A stretch of DNA of 37,177 nucleotides. Source: a virus. This document shows positions 12,499 through 21,800 of the stretch, piece by piece. Both the position numbers and the translations under genes were made by a program. The notes under the pieces were generated by a model. It did not search any database, had not been told where the DNA came from, and saw nothing but the letters and a program-made list of their open reading frames with translations. The stretch lies in the IMG/VR virus record IMGVR_UViG_3300033149_005319, positions 1 to 37,177 of that record; one strand, written 5' to 3'. The stretch's first letter is position 1, and every line of letters starts with the position of its first letter.

Positions 12499-13974
12499 AT
12501 GCGCCCCGAATCCCCAGTCCCGACCCCCCAATCCCCAGTCCCCGGTCCCCTGTCCCGATACCAGGTGATCTTCCTTGTGAGCATCGCTCTGCTCATTCTC
12601 TACTTGGCGTTATGCATTGGCTCGATGGCGAACGCCTCCATCGACGACTGCATCGACGCCACTTGCCGGATCACGGCCGGCGACGGCAGCCGGGGGACCG
12701 GCTGCTGCTTCGAGCGGTCCGACGGCTATGTCTACGTGCTGACCTGCGCCCACGTGGTAGGCAACTCGCCTACGGTACAATGCGAATTCTGGTGCGCGGG
12801 ACATGTTTCTCGCCCGCTGGCCGGCCGGGTCGTCCGGCGATCCCAGGGAGCCGATGCGGCCATGGTCGCCGTGCCCGAGTCGGCCTTCGACGGCGTGCTG
12901 CCGAAGATCGTGCCCGTGGCCCCGCGGGATTACGCGGTCCGCCCGGGCGAAACGCTCACGTCGGTCGGGTGCGCTCGCGGAACCTGGTCGACCGGCTGGA
13001 AGGGCCACGCGCTGGGCTACAGCGGCAACGACCTGTACTTCACGCCCACGCCGGCCAACGGACGGAGCGGCTCGGCCATCTTCGACGCCCAGGGCCGGGT
13101 GATCGTGGGCCTGCTGCGGGCGCGGACCGGCGACGATCGCAGCGGGATCGCCACCTCGGTGCGGGCGCTCTACGCCGCGTGGGCCGGGCCGTCCGGACAA
13201 TCCGAAATCCGCAATCTGAAATCCGAAATCACCCAGTGTCCCGGCGGCACCTGCCCGACCGAGGGCTGGCGGTATGAACTTTTGCCCACGCCGCAGTACC
13301 GGCAATACGAAGAGGGCCGCGGCGAGGCCTACAACCAGGGCCGCCGCGACGCCTGGCCGACGCTTCCACCCTCCACGCCGCCGGCCGCCACGCCCTCGGT
13401 CGATCTGACGCCGATCGGCCAGAAGCTCGATCGCATCGGCGACGGGCAGGAGAAGATCACCGAGTTGTTGATCGAGATGCGCAGCGAGAAGACCCCGCCG
13501 CCGCCTGCCCCTGCGGAGGATCCGGCCGTGGAGGCCGTGGCCGAGGTCAAGGCGGAGGTCGAACAGACCAAGCAGCAGAACAGCCAACTGCGTGAGGCCG
13601 TCAACGCTCTGATCGGCGACCGGGAAACGCTGCAGGAGCGGTTCGAGGCCCGGTTGGCCAAGGTCAAGGAAGAATTGGGCGAGGACGCCAGCAAAGTCGA
13701 CGTCGCCCGGGCCTATGTCAAGGACCTGGCCGCCGAGAAGCTCGGCAGCGGCGAGGTCGGGCTGACGATCGGCAAGCTGGCCACCGGGGCCCTGGGATTG
13801 AGCGGTCCGCTGGCACTGGCGATCGGCGGCGGGCTGTGGCTGGTCTCGCGCCGGATCGGCCGGAAGCTCGAGGACGGCGAACCGCTGCTGGTCCAGCGTC
13901 TGGTCGACCGGATCGGCGAGAAGATCGACAACCTCAAGGAGCGTATCCCCAGCGGTAAGGACAACGCCGGGTAA
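12499..13974 (+). CDS. membrane-anchored trypsin-like serine protease
   Basis: A 491-residue protein. Residues about 1-20 are Pro/Ser-rich and repeat-derived, residues about 22-41 (VIFLVSIALLILYLALCI) form a membrane anchor. A trypsin-like domain follows: His85 in TCAHVVG, Asp119 in QGADAAMVAV, Ser190 in NGRSGSAIFD. A repeat-encoded bridge (GQSEIRNLKSEIT), a Pro-rich segment, a long coiled coil (about 330-420) and a second hydrophobic segment (TGALGLSGPLALAIGGGLWL, about 435-455) follow. GAGGAACCCTC precedes the ATG. Such proteases are unusual in phages; attack on the envelope during lysis, or on host regulators, are the obvious guesses. Confidence 0.8.
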   Translation: MRPESPVPTPQSPVPGPLSRYQVIFLVSIALLILYLALCIGSMANASIDDCIDATCRITAGDGSRGTGCCFERSDGYVYVLTCAHVVGNSPTVQCEFWCAGHVSRPLAGRVVRRSQGADAAMVAVPESAFDGVLPKIVPVAPRDYAVRPGETLTSVGCARGTWSTGWKGHALGYSGNDLYFTPTPANGRSGSAIFDAQGRVIVGLLRARTGDDRSGIATSVRALYAAWAGPSGQSEIRNLKSEITQCPGGTCPTEGWRYELLPTPQYRQYEEGRGEAYNQGRRDAWPTLPPSTPPAATPSVDLTPIGQKLDRIGDGQEKITELLIEMRSEKTPPPPAPAEDPAVEAVAEVKAEVEQTKQQNSQLREAVNALIGDRETLQERFEARLAKVKEELGEDASKVDVARAYVKDLAAEKLGSGEVGLTIGKLATGALGLSGPLALAIGGGLWLVSRRIGRKLEDGEPLLVQRLVDRIGEKIDNLKERIPSGKDNAG

Positions 13975-13989
13975 AACGACCGGGGACTG

Positions 13990-14098
13990 ACGCGTGAGGA
14001 TCGCGCAGGTGGCGTCCCGGGCGGCGCGGCCGGGTCTTTGGTCGTCCTCCGCAGCGACGCAACAGACGCGATCCTGACGCGTTGGGCGGGATGCCACC
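13990..14098 (+). other. interlocking inverted repeats, possible pseudoknot RNA
   Basis: Arm A ACGCGTGAGGATCGC (13990-14004) pairs with GCGATCCTGACGCGT (14068-14082, one mismatch). Arm B GGTGGCGTCCCG (14008-14019) pairs with CGGGATGCCACC (14087-14098, one G-U). The order A-B-A'-B' is a pseudoknot. The surrounding 244 bp (13975-14218) have no gene; a near-direct repeat (CGGGTCTTTGGTCGTCCTC at 14031, CGGGTCCTTCCTGGCCGTCC at 14114) and the 13-mer GGAGGGGGCCCGG (14104-14116), also present in the left tandem repeats, lie here. Confidence 0.45.
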
Positions 14099-14218
14099 AG
14101 GATGGAGGGGGCCCGGGTCCTTCCTGGCCGTCCTCGCAGGTGAGGGCTGCGGAAACAGCCACCCTATCGAGCACACTTTCTTTTCGACGAAAAACTCTTT
14201 CTTTCTGGAGGCCGCTCC

Positions 14219-15532
14219 ATGCGTGTGCAACTCCGGCCGATCGGCCAGATTCGCCCCTACGAGAAGAATCCGCGGCACAACGACGCCGCGGTCGACGCGG
14301 TGTGCGAATCGATCCGCCAGTTCGGCTGGCGCCAGCCGATCGTGGTGGATCCGGACGGGATGATCATGGTCGGTCACGCCCGCTACAAGGCGGCGCTGAA
14401 GCTCGGCCTGGAAAAGGTCCCGGTCCACGTGGCCACCGATCTTATGCCGGAGCAGATCCGGGCCTACCGAATCGCCGACAACCGATCGGGCGAACTCTCC
14501 GAGTGGGACCTCGACCTGTTGCCGATCGAACTGAGCGAGCTGCAGGCGGCCGACTTCGATCTCTCGATACTGGGCTGGTCGGAAGACGACCTGGCCAAGC
14601 TGCTCGACTCGGACGTGAAGGACGGCCTGACGGATCCCGACGAGATCCCCGAGCCACCCGACGAACCGATCACGCGGCCCGGCGATCTGTGGATCCTCGG
14701 CGACCACCGCTTGCTCTGCGGCGACTCCAGCAAACCCGACGAGGTCGACCGTCTGCTCGGCGGCGCCGCGATCCACCTGGTCAACAGCGATCCGCCGTAC
14801 AACGTCCGGGTCGAACCGCGGAGCAACAACGCGATCGCCGCGGGCAACACCAGCTTTACCAGCCCGAAGAAGCGCCACCAGCGCTTCGACGTGAAGCGGC
14901 ATCCCGAGAAGTCCAAGGTGACCCACAGGAAGCTGCGACCGAAGGACCGCCCGCTGGAGAACGACTTCCTGAGCGACCACGAGTTCGACCGGCTGTTGGA
15001 CGCCTGGTTCGGCAAGATGGCCCGCGTGCTTAAGCCCGGGCGCAGCTTCTACCTGTGGGGCGGTTACGCCAACTGCGCCAAGTACCCGCCGGTGCTAAAA
15101 CGGCACAAGCTCTACTTTTCCCAGGCGATCATTTGGGACAAGGAGCACCCGGTGGTGAGCCGCAAGGACTTCATGGGCGCGCACGAATGGTGCTTCTATG
15201 GCTGGAAGGAAGGCGCAGCCCACCAGTTCCTCGGCCCCAACAACGTGCCCGATCTCTGGCACGTCAAGAAGAGGGATGCCAACAAGATGGTCCATTTGAC
15301 CGAGAAGCCGGTCGAGTTGGCCGTCCGCGCGATGCAGTACTCCTCGCGGGCCGGCGAGCACGTCCTGGACCTGTTCGGCGGCAGTGGGAGCACGCTGATC
15401 GCCGCCGAGCAAACCGGTCGCAAGGCCTTTGTGATGGAACTCGACGCGGCCTACTGCGAGGTCATCGTCCGGCGGTGGGAGCAATTCACCGGCAAGAAGG
15501 CCCGGCGGAAAAGTGTGGAGGCCGCGGCATGA
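14219..15532 (+). CDS. ParB-domain/DNA methyltransferase fusion
   Basis: A 437-residue protein. Residues about 1-85 are a ParB/Srx-like domain (PYEKNPRHNDAAVDAVCESI, then DGMIMVGHARYKAALKLG). Residues about 165-425 are an N6-adenine/N4-cytosine methyltransferase of beta type: SDPPYNV with Asp191 (motif IV), then LFGGSGSTLIAAEQTGR at about 385 (motif I), and EKPVELAVRAM before it. This fusion is widespread in phages and prophages. It should methylate phage DNA against restriction or silence host sites. A purine-rich TTCTGGAGGCCGCTCC with GGAGG precedes the ATG. Confidence 0.9.
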   Translation: MRVQLRPIGQIRPYEKNPRHNDAAVDAVCESIRQFGWRQPIVVDPDGMIMVGHARYKAALKLGLEKVPVHVATDLMPEQIRAYRIADNRSGELSEWDLDLLPIELSELQAADFDLSILGWSEDDLAKLLDSDVKDGLTDPDEIPEPPDEPITRPGDLWILGDHRLLCGDSSKPDEVDRLLGGAAIHLVNSDPPYNVRVEPRSNNAIAAGNTSFTSPKKRHQRFDVKRHPEKSKVTHRKLRPKDRPLENDFLSDHEFDRLLDAWFGKMARVLKPGRSFYLWGGYANCAKYPPVLKRHKLYFSQAIIWDKEHPVVSRKDFMGAHEWCFYGWKEGAAHQFLGPNNVPDLWHVKKRDANKMVHLTEKPVELAVRAMQYSSRAGEHVLDLFGGSGSTLIAAEQTGRKAFVMELDAAYCEVIVRRWEQFTGKKARRKSVEAAA

Positions 15533-15726
15533 AGTCCCCCAGCCTCGATCCCCGGGCCCTCTCCCCCGAGGACCTGGCCCGGGTCCTTTCGGCCTCCGGC
15601 CCCCGACCGGTTTCGGTCGAACAGATCCGCGAGGATCTCGACGATGGGGTTCCGGTCAATATGAACGGCACGGTCAACCTCGTCCACTACACGGCCTGGC
15701 TGGTGAGGGAGGTGGGCCCGGGTTGA
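15529..15726 (+). CDS. small hypothetical protein (65 aa)
   Basis: A 65-residue protein starting in an ATGA overlap with the methyltransferase: MKSPSLDPRALSPEDLARVL... and ending GTVNLVHYTAWLVREVGPG. The two helices (SPEDLARVLSAS, VSVEQIREDLDDG) followed by a short strand and helix look like a compact DNA-binding domain of HTH type. It ends just before a family A hairpin. No known family; perhaps an accessory of methylation or packaging. Confidence 0.55.
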   Translation: MKSPSLDPRALSPEDLARVLSASGPRPVSVEQIREDLDDGVPVNMNGTVNLVHYTAWLVREVGPG

Positions 15727-15856
15727 TTTCGGATGTCGGATTTCGGATTTCAGATTTGAGAGCGACCGCTCGGCAATCCCAAATCTGAAATCTGAAATAC
15801 GAAATCTGAAATCCAAAGAAGCGGGGTTCCGGCCGGTAGCAGCCGGCCGAAACCCC
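15725..15856. terminator. family A inverted repeat and GC-rich hairpin before the terminase
   Basis: Family A repeats in + and - orientation (15725-15818) can pair over about 30 bases. Next comes GGGGTTCCGGCCGG (15823-15836) with CCGGCCGAAACCCC (15843-15856), one mismatch and loop TAGCAG. It could terminate the middle operon or shape the late leader. Confidence 0.45.
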
Positions 15857-15864
15857 TAACCACC

Positions 15865-15891
15865 ATGCTGAATAAGCAGCACGATGGGTAA
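15865..15891 (+). CDS. possible 8-residue leader peptide before terL
   Basis: ATG at 15865 opens MLNKQHDG and stops with TAA at 15889-15891, overlapping the terminase ATG (15884) by eight bases. Such an arrangement can couple translation. It contains a small dyad GCTG/CAGC. Confidence 0.2.
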   Translation: MLNKQHDG

Positions 15892-18295
15892 GAAGAAGAT
15901 CGACAAGCGGGCCGGCCGCGCTCCAAGAAAACCTCGCGGCGACAAACTCTTGGCCGCGCTGGCCGCCGCATTGGAGGAGCTCCATCTGGTGAGCCACGAT
16001 CCCCGCCGCCTGCGCCCGGGCGAACTCTGCCGATTGCTCAATTCGACGCCGCTGGGCACCGTGACCACGCAGGCGAAGCTCTATCAGATCCGGCTGAAGG
16101 CCGGTTTCCGGGTCAGCGCCGACGGCAAGCACGTCGATCTTTTTCGCCTGGCGGCGTGGCTGGCCGGAGAGAGACGAGGGGGGCGGAACGAGTCCCCAGC
16201 CCCCAGCCCCCAATCCCCAGCCCCCAATCCCCAATCCCCCGATTCCTACGCGGCGATCAAGGAGCGGGCCCGGGCCCGCGGCGCGGCGGCCTCGCTGGCC
16301 GGCCGCGACATCGGCCCGCTACCGAGGGTCGCCCACCCCAAGCTGAAGAAGCGAGCCACCACGGACTTCCGCTTCTTCTGCGAGCACTATTTTCCGTCGA
16401 CCTTCACCCTGGCCTTCTCGGCGGATCACCTCCGGGTGATCGCCAAGATCGAGGAGGCCGTGCTCCGCGGCGGCCTGTTCGCGATGGCCATGCCGCGAGG
16501 CACCGGCAAGACCTCGCTGTGCGAGTGCGCCTGCCTGTGGGCCGCGCTTTTCGGCCACCGGGAGTTCGTGGCCCTGATCGGTGCGAGCAAGGACGCCGCG
16601 CTGGAGATGATCGAGTCGATCAAGTCGGAGCTGCAGGACAACGACCTGCTGGCCGAGGATTTTCCCGAGGTCTGTTACCCGATCGGCCGCCTCGAGGGGA
16701 TCGCCAACCGCTGCGCCGGCCAGCTCCACCTCGGCCGGCGGACGACAATCGGCTGGACCCGCCAGGCGATCGTCTTGCCTACGATCGCCGGAAGCAAGGC
16801 GTCCGGCGCAATCCTCCGCGTGGCGGGAATTACCGGCCGGATCCGCGGTATGAAATTCAAGCGGGCCGACGGCGAATCCGTGCGGCCCTCGCTGGTGATC
16901 GTCGACGACCCGCAGACCGACGAATCGGCCCGCAGCCTCTCCCAGCGGGAATCGCGGCGGAGGATCCTCGCCGGTGCGATCCTCGGCCTGGCCGGCCCGG
17001 GCAAGAAGATCGCCGGCGTGATGCCCTGCACCGTGATCTGTGCCGACGACGTCGCCGACGAATTTCTGGACAGACAAAAACACCCGGAATGGCAGGGCGA
17101 ACGGACCAAGATGGTCTACGCGTTCCCCGCCGACGAAAAACTCTGGGAACAGTACGCGGAGATCCGGGCCGAGGGACTGCGCTGGGGGCGGGGCCTGGCC
17201 GAGGCCACCGATTTTTACCGCCAGCGGCAGAGCGAAATGGACGCCGGTGCGGTGGTCGCCTGGCCCGAGCGGTTCGAGCCGGACGAGATCTCGGCCGTGC
17301 AGCACGCGATGAACCTCAAGCTTCGCGACGAGCGGGCCTTCTTCGCCGAGTACCAGAACGAGCCGCTGCCGGAGCAGGCGGAGATCCAGGACCTCTCGGC
17401 CGACGGGATCGCCGGCAAGTTCAATCGGCTGAAGCGATGCGAAGTACCGCTGGGGGCCTCGGGGCTGACTGCCTTCATCGATGTGCAGCAGGCCCTGCTG
17501 TTCTACCTGGTCGTCGCCTGGGAGCCCGACTTCACCGGCTACGTGGTGGACTACGGCGTGTACCCCAAGCAGAAGCGAAACTACTTCACCCTCCGCGACG
17601 CTCACCCGACCTTGGCCGCGGTGGCCCCGGCGGCCGGATTGGAGGGCTCGATCTACGCCGGCCTGGAGACACTCACCGGCGAACTGCTCGGCCGCGAGTG
17701 GAAGCGGGACGACGGCGCGGTGATGCGGATCGAACGCTGCCTGATCGACGCCAACTGGGGCCAGTCGACCGACGTCGTCTACCAGTTCTGCCGCCAGAGC
17801 AAGTATGCGGCCGTATTGACCCCTAGCCACGGCCGCTACGTGGGCGCCAGTTCGATCCCGTTTTCCGACTACAAGAAAAAGCAGGCGGACCGTCTCGGGC
17901 ACAATTGGCGGATTCCCTCAATCCGCGGCAAGCGAGCCGTGCGTCACGTACTCTACGACACCAACTACTGGAAGTCGTTCGTCTACGCCCGCCTGGCCGT
18001 GGCCATGGGCGACCGAGGCTGCCTGTCGCTGTTCGGTGACAAGCCGGCGCTCCACCGACTGCTGGCCGAGCATCTGACGGCCGAGTACCGCGTCAAGACG
18101 GAGGCCCGGGGCCGGACGGTTGACGAATGGAAGACGCGGGGGCCGGGCCTCGACAACCACTGGTTCGACTGCCTGGTCGGCGCCGCCGTGGCCGCCTCGA
18201 TGCAGGGGGCCTCCCTGCCGGGTACCGAGGTCCGGCCGGCCGGCCGGCGACGCCGAGTGAGTTTTGCCCAGATGCAAGCGGCCGCGAAACGATGA
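15884..18295 (+). CDS. terL: terminase large subunit with N-terminal DNA-binding-like extension
   Basis: An 803-residue packaging motor. Residues about 20-100 are a basic helical domain (LRPGELCRLLNSTPLGTVTT, then FRVSADGKHVDLFRLAAWLA) that resembles a helix-turn-helix. Residues about 105-122 are a linker encoded by family B repeats (SPAPSPQSPAPNPQSPDS). The ATPase has Walker A MPRGTGKTS (about 203-211) and Walker B SLVIVDD (about 336-342). The nuclease part shows IDANWGQSTD (about 620) and a late DCLVGAA (about 760). Terminases commonly have a separate small subunit; none is seen, so the N-terminal domain may do its work. No good Shine-Dalgarno; stop overlaps the next ATG. Confidence 0.85.
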   Translation: MGKKKIDKRAGRAPRKPRGDKLLAALAAALEELHLVSHDPRRLRPGELCRLLNSTPLGTVTTQAKLYQIRLKAGFRVSADGKHVDLFRLAAWLAGERRGGRNESPAPSPQSPAPNPQSPDSYAAIKERARARGAAASLAGRDIGPLPRVAHPKLKKRATTDFRFFCEHYFPSTFTLAFSADHLRVIAKIEEAVLRGGLFAMAMPRGTGKTSLCECACLWAALFGHREFVALIGASKDAALEMIESIKSELQDNDLLAEDFPEVCYPIGRLEGIANRCAGQLHLGRRTTIGWTRQAIVLPTIAGSKASGAILRVAGITGRIRGMKFKRADGESVRPSLVIVDDPQTDESARSLSQRESRRRILAGAILGLAGPGKKIAGVMPCTVICADDVADEFLDRQKHPEWQGERTKMVYAFPADEKLWEQYAEIRAEGLRWGRGLAEATDFYRQRQSEMDAGAVVAWPERFEPDEISAVQHAMNLKLRDERAFFAEYQNEPLPEQAEIQDLSADGIAGKFNRLKRCEVPLGASGLTAFIDVQQALLFYLVVAWEPDFTGYVVDYGVYPKQKRNYFTLRDAHPTLAAVAPAAGLEGSIYAGLETLTGELLGREWKRDDGAVMRIERCLIDANWGQSTDVVYQFCRQSKYAAVLTPSHGRYVGASSIPFSDYKKKQADRLGHNWRIPSIRGKRAVRHVLYDTNYWKSFVYARLAVAMGDRGCLSLFGDKPALHRLLAEHLTAEYRVKTEARGRTVDEWKTRGPGLDNHWFDCLVGAAVAASMQGASLPGTEVRPAGRRRRVSFAQMQAAAKR

Positions 18296-18459
18296 GTCAC
18301 GCAATGAGCGACGAACGGACAACGGGCCTAACGTGCCCCCGCTGCGGCTGCCGGCACTTCGCCGTGATCTACACCCGCAAACGCCGAGACCGCATCGTCC
18401 GCCGCCGCGAGTGCCGCCACTGCGGCCGGCGGATGACCACCGTCGAACGGCCAAATTGA
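18292..18459 (+). CDS. small zinc-ribbon protein
   Basis: A 55-residue protein starting in an ATGA overlap with terL. CPRCGCRHFAVIYTRKRRDR and ECRHCGRRMTTVERPN form a four-cysteine zinc ribbon like the N-terminal part of NrdR, with the RRREC..CG..(F/M)TT.E pattern. Similar zinc-ribbon proteins of phages often lie near the terminase genes. DNA or RNA binding is likely. No ATP-cone domain follows, so it is not NrdR itself. Confidence 0.75.
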   Translation: MSHAMSDERTTGLTCPRCGCRHFAVIYTRKRRDRIVRRRECRHCGRRMTTVERPN

Positions 18460-18628
18460 GCGAAATTGGGCCCCACACGTCTACATATGGAACTATTTCG
18501 GGTTCGATCGGTTGTTGGCCCGATTACGTCCAATTCCACCGGTAGAATGAATTGTGACAGCCGACGCCGTTATTAACCGGGACCGAATGGACGGGGACCG
18601 ATTCACAAGGATCACTGACATGTGACCC

Positions 18629-18829
18629 ATGGCCGCCAGCGAACTCGAAATGACCATCGCCCAAAACGCCGCCTCGCCGGCGGAAGTGACCGTCGACGGC
18701 ACCCGCGTCCGCCAGCACCCGCTGCGCGAGCAGATCGAGGCGGACAAGTACGCCAAGCAGACCGCGGCGGCGAGGAAGACTGCCTTTCCGATCCGCCACT
18801 TCAAGCTCGTTCCACCGGGAAGCGCCTGA
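18629..18829 (+). CDS. gpW-like head-tail joining protein
   Basis: A 66-residue protein, MAASELEMTIAQNAASPAEV..., between terminase and portal, exactly where lambda has gpW (68 residues). It shows the short helix, VTVDGTRVRQHPLREQ strand-turn and C-terminal helix, but pairwise similarity is modest. gpW closes the portal after packaging so the tail can attach. Its stop codon is directly followed by the portal ATG (TGAATG). The 169 bp upstream (18460-18628) hold no gene. Confidence 0.6.
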   Translation: MAASELEMTIAQNAASPAEVTVDGTRVRQHPLREQIEADKYAKQTAAARKTAFPIRHFKLVPPGSA

Positions 18830-21800
18830 ATGCCCGCCGCAATCCTCGATCAATATGGTCGCGCGATCCGCCGACAGAGCGGCCGGGCCCGCGGCTCCCT
18901 GACGGCCCGCGAGCGGGCGATCCTCCGCGGCCGCTTCGACGCGGCGCAGACGATCGACGAGAACCGCCGCCACTGGGCCAATGCCGACGCCCTGTCGGCC
19001 GACGCCGCGGCCAGCGCGTCGGTCCGCCAGACGCTCCGCAACCGCGCCCGTTACGAGGCCGAGAACAACAGCTACGCCAAAGGGATCTTGCTGACGCTGG
19101 CCAACGATTGCGTGGGGACCGGGCCGCGGTTGCAGATGCAGGGCGACGACCCGGCAGTCAACGCGACGGTCGAGACGCTCCTGGCCAATTGGGCGCGGCG
19201 GGTCCATTTGGCGGCCAAGCTCCGGACGCTGCGAATCGCCCGGGCCCGCGACGGCGAGGCCTTCGCGTTGCTGATCGCCAACCTGGGACTGGACGGCCCC
19301 GTCAAGCTCGACCTGCGACTGCTGGAGGCCGACCAGGTGGCCAGCCCGTCGCCCCTGCTGTCCCCCTACGCGGTCGATGGCATCCGCTTCGACACCTTCG
19401 GCAATCCGATCGAGTACGACGTGCTCCGCGAACACCCGGGCGCCACCGGCACGGCCACCCTCGGCGGTTTCATCGCCGACGCGATCCCGGCGCGTTACGT
19501 GCTCCATCTGTTTCGCGAGGATCGCCCGGGCCAGCGCCGCGGCATTCCTGAGATCACCCCCGCGCTGCCCCTGTTCAGCCAACTCCGCCGCTACACGCTG
19601 GCCGTGCTGGGGGCCGCCGAGACGGCCGCCGACTACGCGGCCGTGCTGCAGAATCAGAATCCGCCCGACAGCGAGGACGCCACCACGGGCGACGCCTTCG
19701 AGGCCGTCCAACTCGAGGCCCGCATGGCCACGGTATTGCCCGAGGGCTACACGCTCGGCCAGATCAAAGCCGAGCAGCCGGCCACGACCTACGCCGAATT
19801 CAAAAAGGAGATCCTCAACGAGGCGGCCCGCTGTCTGCTGATCCCCTACAACGTCGCCGCCTGCAACAGCGCGGACTACAACTACGCCTCGGGCCGCCTG
19901 GATCACCAGACCTACCACAAGGCGCTGCGGATCGACCGCGGCGACCTGGAGATCCAATTCCTCGACCGCCTCCTGGAGGCCTTCCTGGAAGAGGCCGAGT
20001 TCCTCGGCCTGGTACCGGCCTATTTCTCGCGAAATGGCCTGCCGCCCCACCAGTGGTTCTGGGACGGCATCCAGCACGTCGATCCGGTCAAGGAGGCGGT
20101 GGCCCAGAAAACCCGGCTCGCCTCGGGCACGACCACGCTGGCCGCCGAATACGCGGCCGAGAACAAGGACTACGAAACCGAGATGCGCCAGCGCAACAAA
20201 GAAGCGGAGCTGCAACTGGAACTCCGCCTGCGACTCGAGGCCCGCGAGAAAGAGCTGCGGCGGGAACTGGGTCTCGGGCTTCCCGCCCCCGCCCCCGCCT
20301 CCTCCTCCCCCGCGATCGCGGCCGCGGCCGACGCCGGCTCCGCGCTGACCTTCGGCGCCGCCGGCGTCGAGATCACCGCGGCCGGCGGCGACGCCCAGAG
20401 CCCGACACCCCAGGTCGCCATCGAGGCCTACAGCGGCGGCATGATGCGGGTGCCCAAGTTCGGCCACGTGGTGATCGATCTGGCCGGCCTGGCGATCGAG
20501 GGGGCCATCCCCATCCTGGCCGACCATGACAACCGCCTCGAGGGAATCGTGGGCCACGGCTCGGCCACCATCCGCGACGGCCGGCTCTGGCTCCGCGGCG
20601 CGGCGGCCGGCAGCGAAACGGCCCGGCAGATCGTCGCCCTGGCCCAGGGCGGTTTTCCCTTCCAGGCCTCGGTCGGGGTCGACCCCGGCGAGCGGATCCC
20701 GATCCGCGCCGGCCAGAGCATCACCGTGAACGGCCGGACAATCACCGCCCCGGCCGGCGGCTTCACCCTCGTGCGGACCAGCCGGCTGCGGGAGGTCTCG
20801 ATCGTTCCGGCCGGCTGCGACCAAGACACCGCCGTCACAGTGACGGCCTCCTCTCCAGACAAAGGACCCCTATCCATGACGTTCAGCGAATGGCTCAAGG
20901 CCAAGGGCTTCGACGAAACCACGCTCAGCGACGCGCAGAAGGCGCCGCTGCAGGCCGCCTTCGAGGCGGAATTGCAGGCCGCCGACAACGGCGATCCGCC
21001 GAACCCGCCGAACCCGCCGAATCCGCCGGCCAACCCGCCGAACCATCGGCGAACCGCGACGCCCCCGCCGTTGCCCACCGAAGGCAACCTCAACGCCTCC
21101 GGCACGCCCGACCTGGTGGCCAAGATGCGGGCCGAACTGGCCGCCGAGTCCCAGCGGATCGCCCAGATCCGGGCCGCCTGCGACGGCCGTTTCCCGGCGA
21201 TCGAGGCCAAGGCGATCGCCGAGGGCTGGGACGAGACGAGGACGCAGCTCGAGGTCCTGCGGGCCGAGCGCCCCACCGGGCCGGCGATCCACTCCCGCAA
21301 CAACGACCAGGTCCGCGACGCGGCGGTGATCGAGGCGGCGCTGTGCATGCAGGCGGGCCTGAACGTCGAGGAGGACTTCAACGAGCAGACGCTTGAGGCG
21401 GGCTACCGCTACCGCCGGCGCGGCTTCCGCTGGTGCGCCGAACAGCTGTGCGCCTCCCGCGGCCGACCGATCGACGCCGACCCCGGCAGCCGCGAGTGGA
21501 TCCAGGCCGCCTTCTCCACCAGCGAACTCTCCGGCATCGTCGGCGCCGTCGCCAACAAGGCCCTGCAGAAAGCCTTCCTGGCCACCCCGACCGTGGCTGG
21601 CCGGATCTGCGCGACCCGCTCGCACACGAACTTCCACTCCCACACGGTGTACAGCCTGGCCATCACCGGCGACCTGGAGCAGGTCGGCTCCGACGGCGAG
21701 CTGAAGCACCTGAAGCTGGGCGAGGAATCCCGCACCCGCCAGGTGCAGACCAAGGGCGCGCTGTTGTCGATCAGCCGCCAGGACCTGGTCAACGACGACC

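Noticed and set aside
12610-14097. - strand frame of 495 codons over the protease gene
   Set aside because: Opposite frame contains the trypsin triad and coiled coil; the - frame is compositionally a shadow.
14038-15033. + strand frame overlapping the start of the ParB/methyltransferase gene
   Set aside because: Arg-rich reading of the same DNA; it begins in the structured non-coding region without ribosome site.
18524-20824. - strand frame of 766 codons over portal/protease
   Set aside because: Shadow of the polyprotein gene; no recognisable motif.
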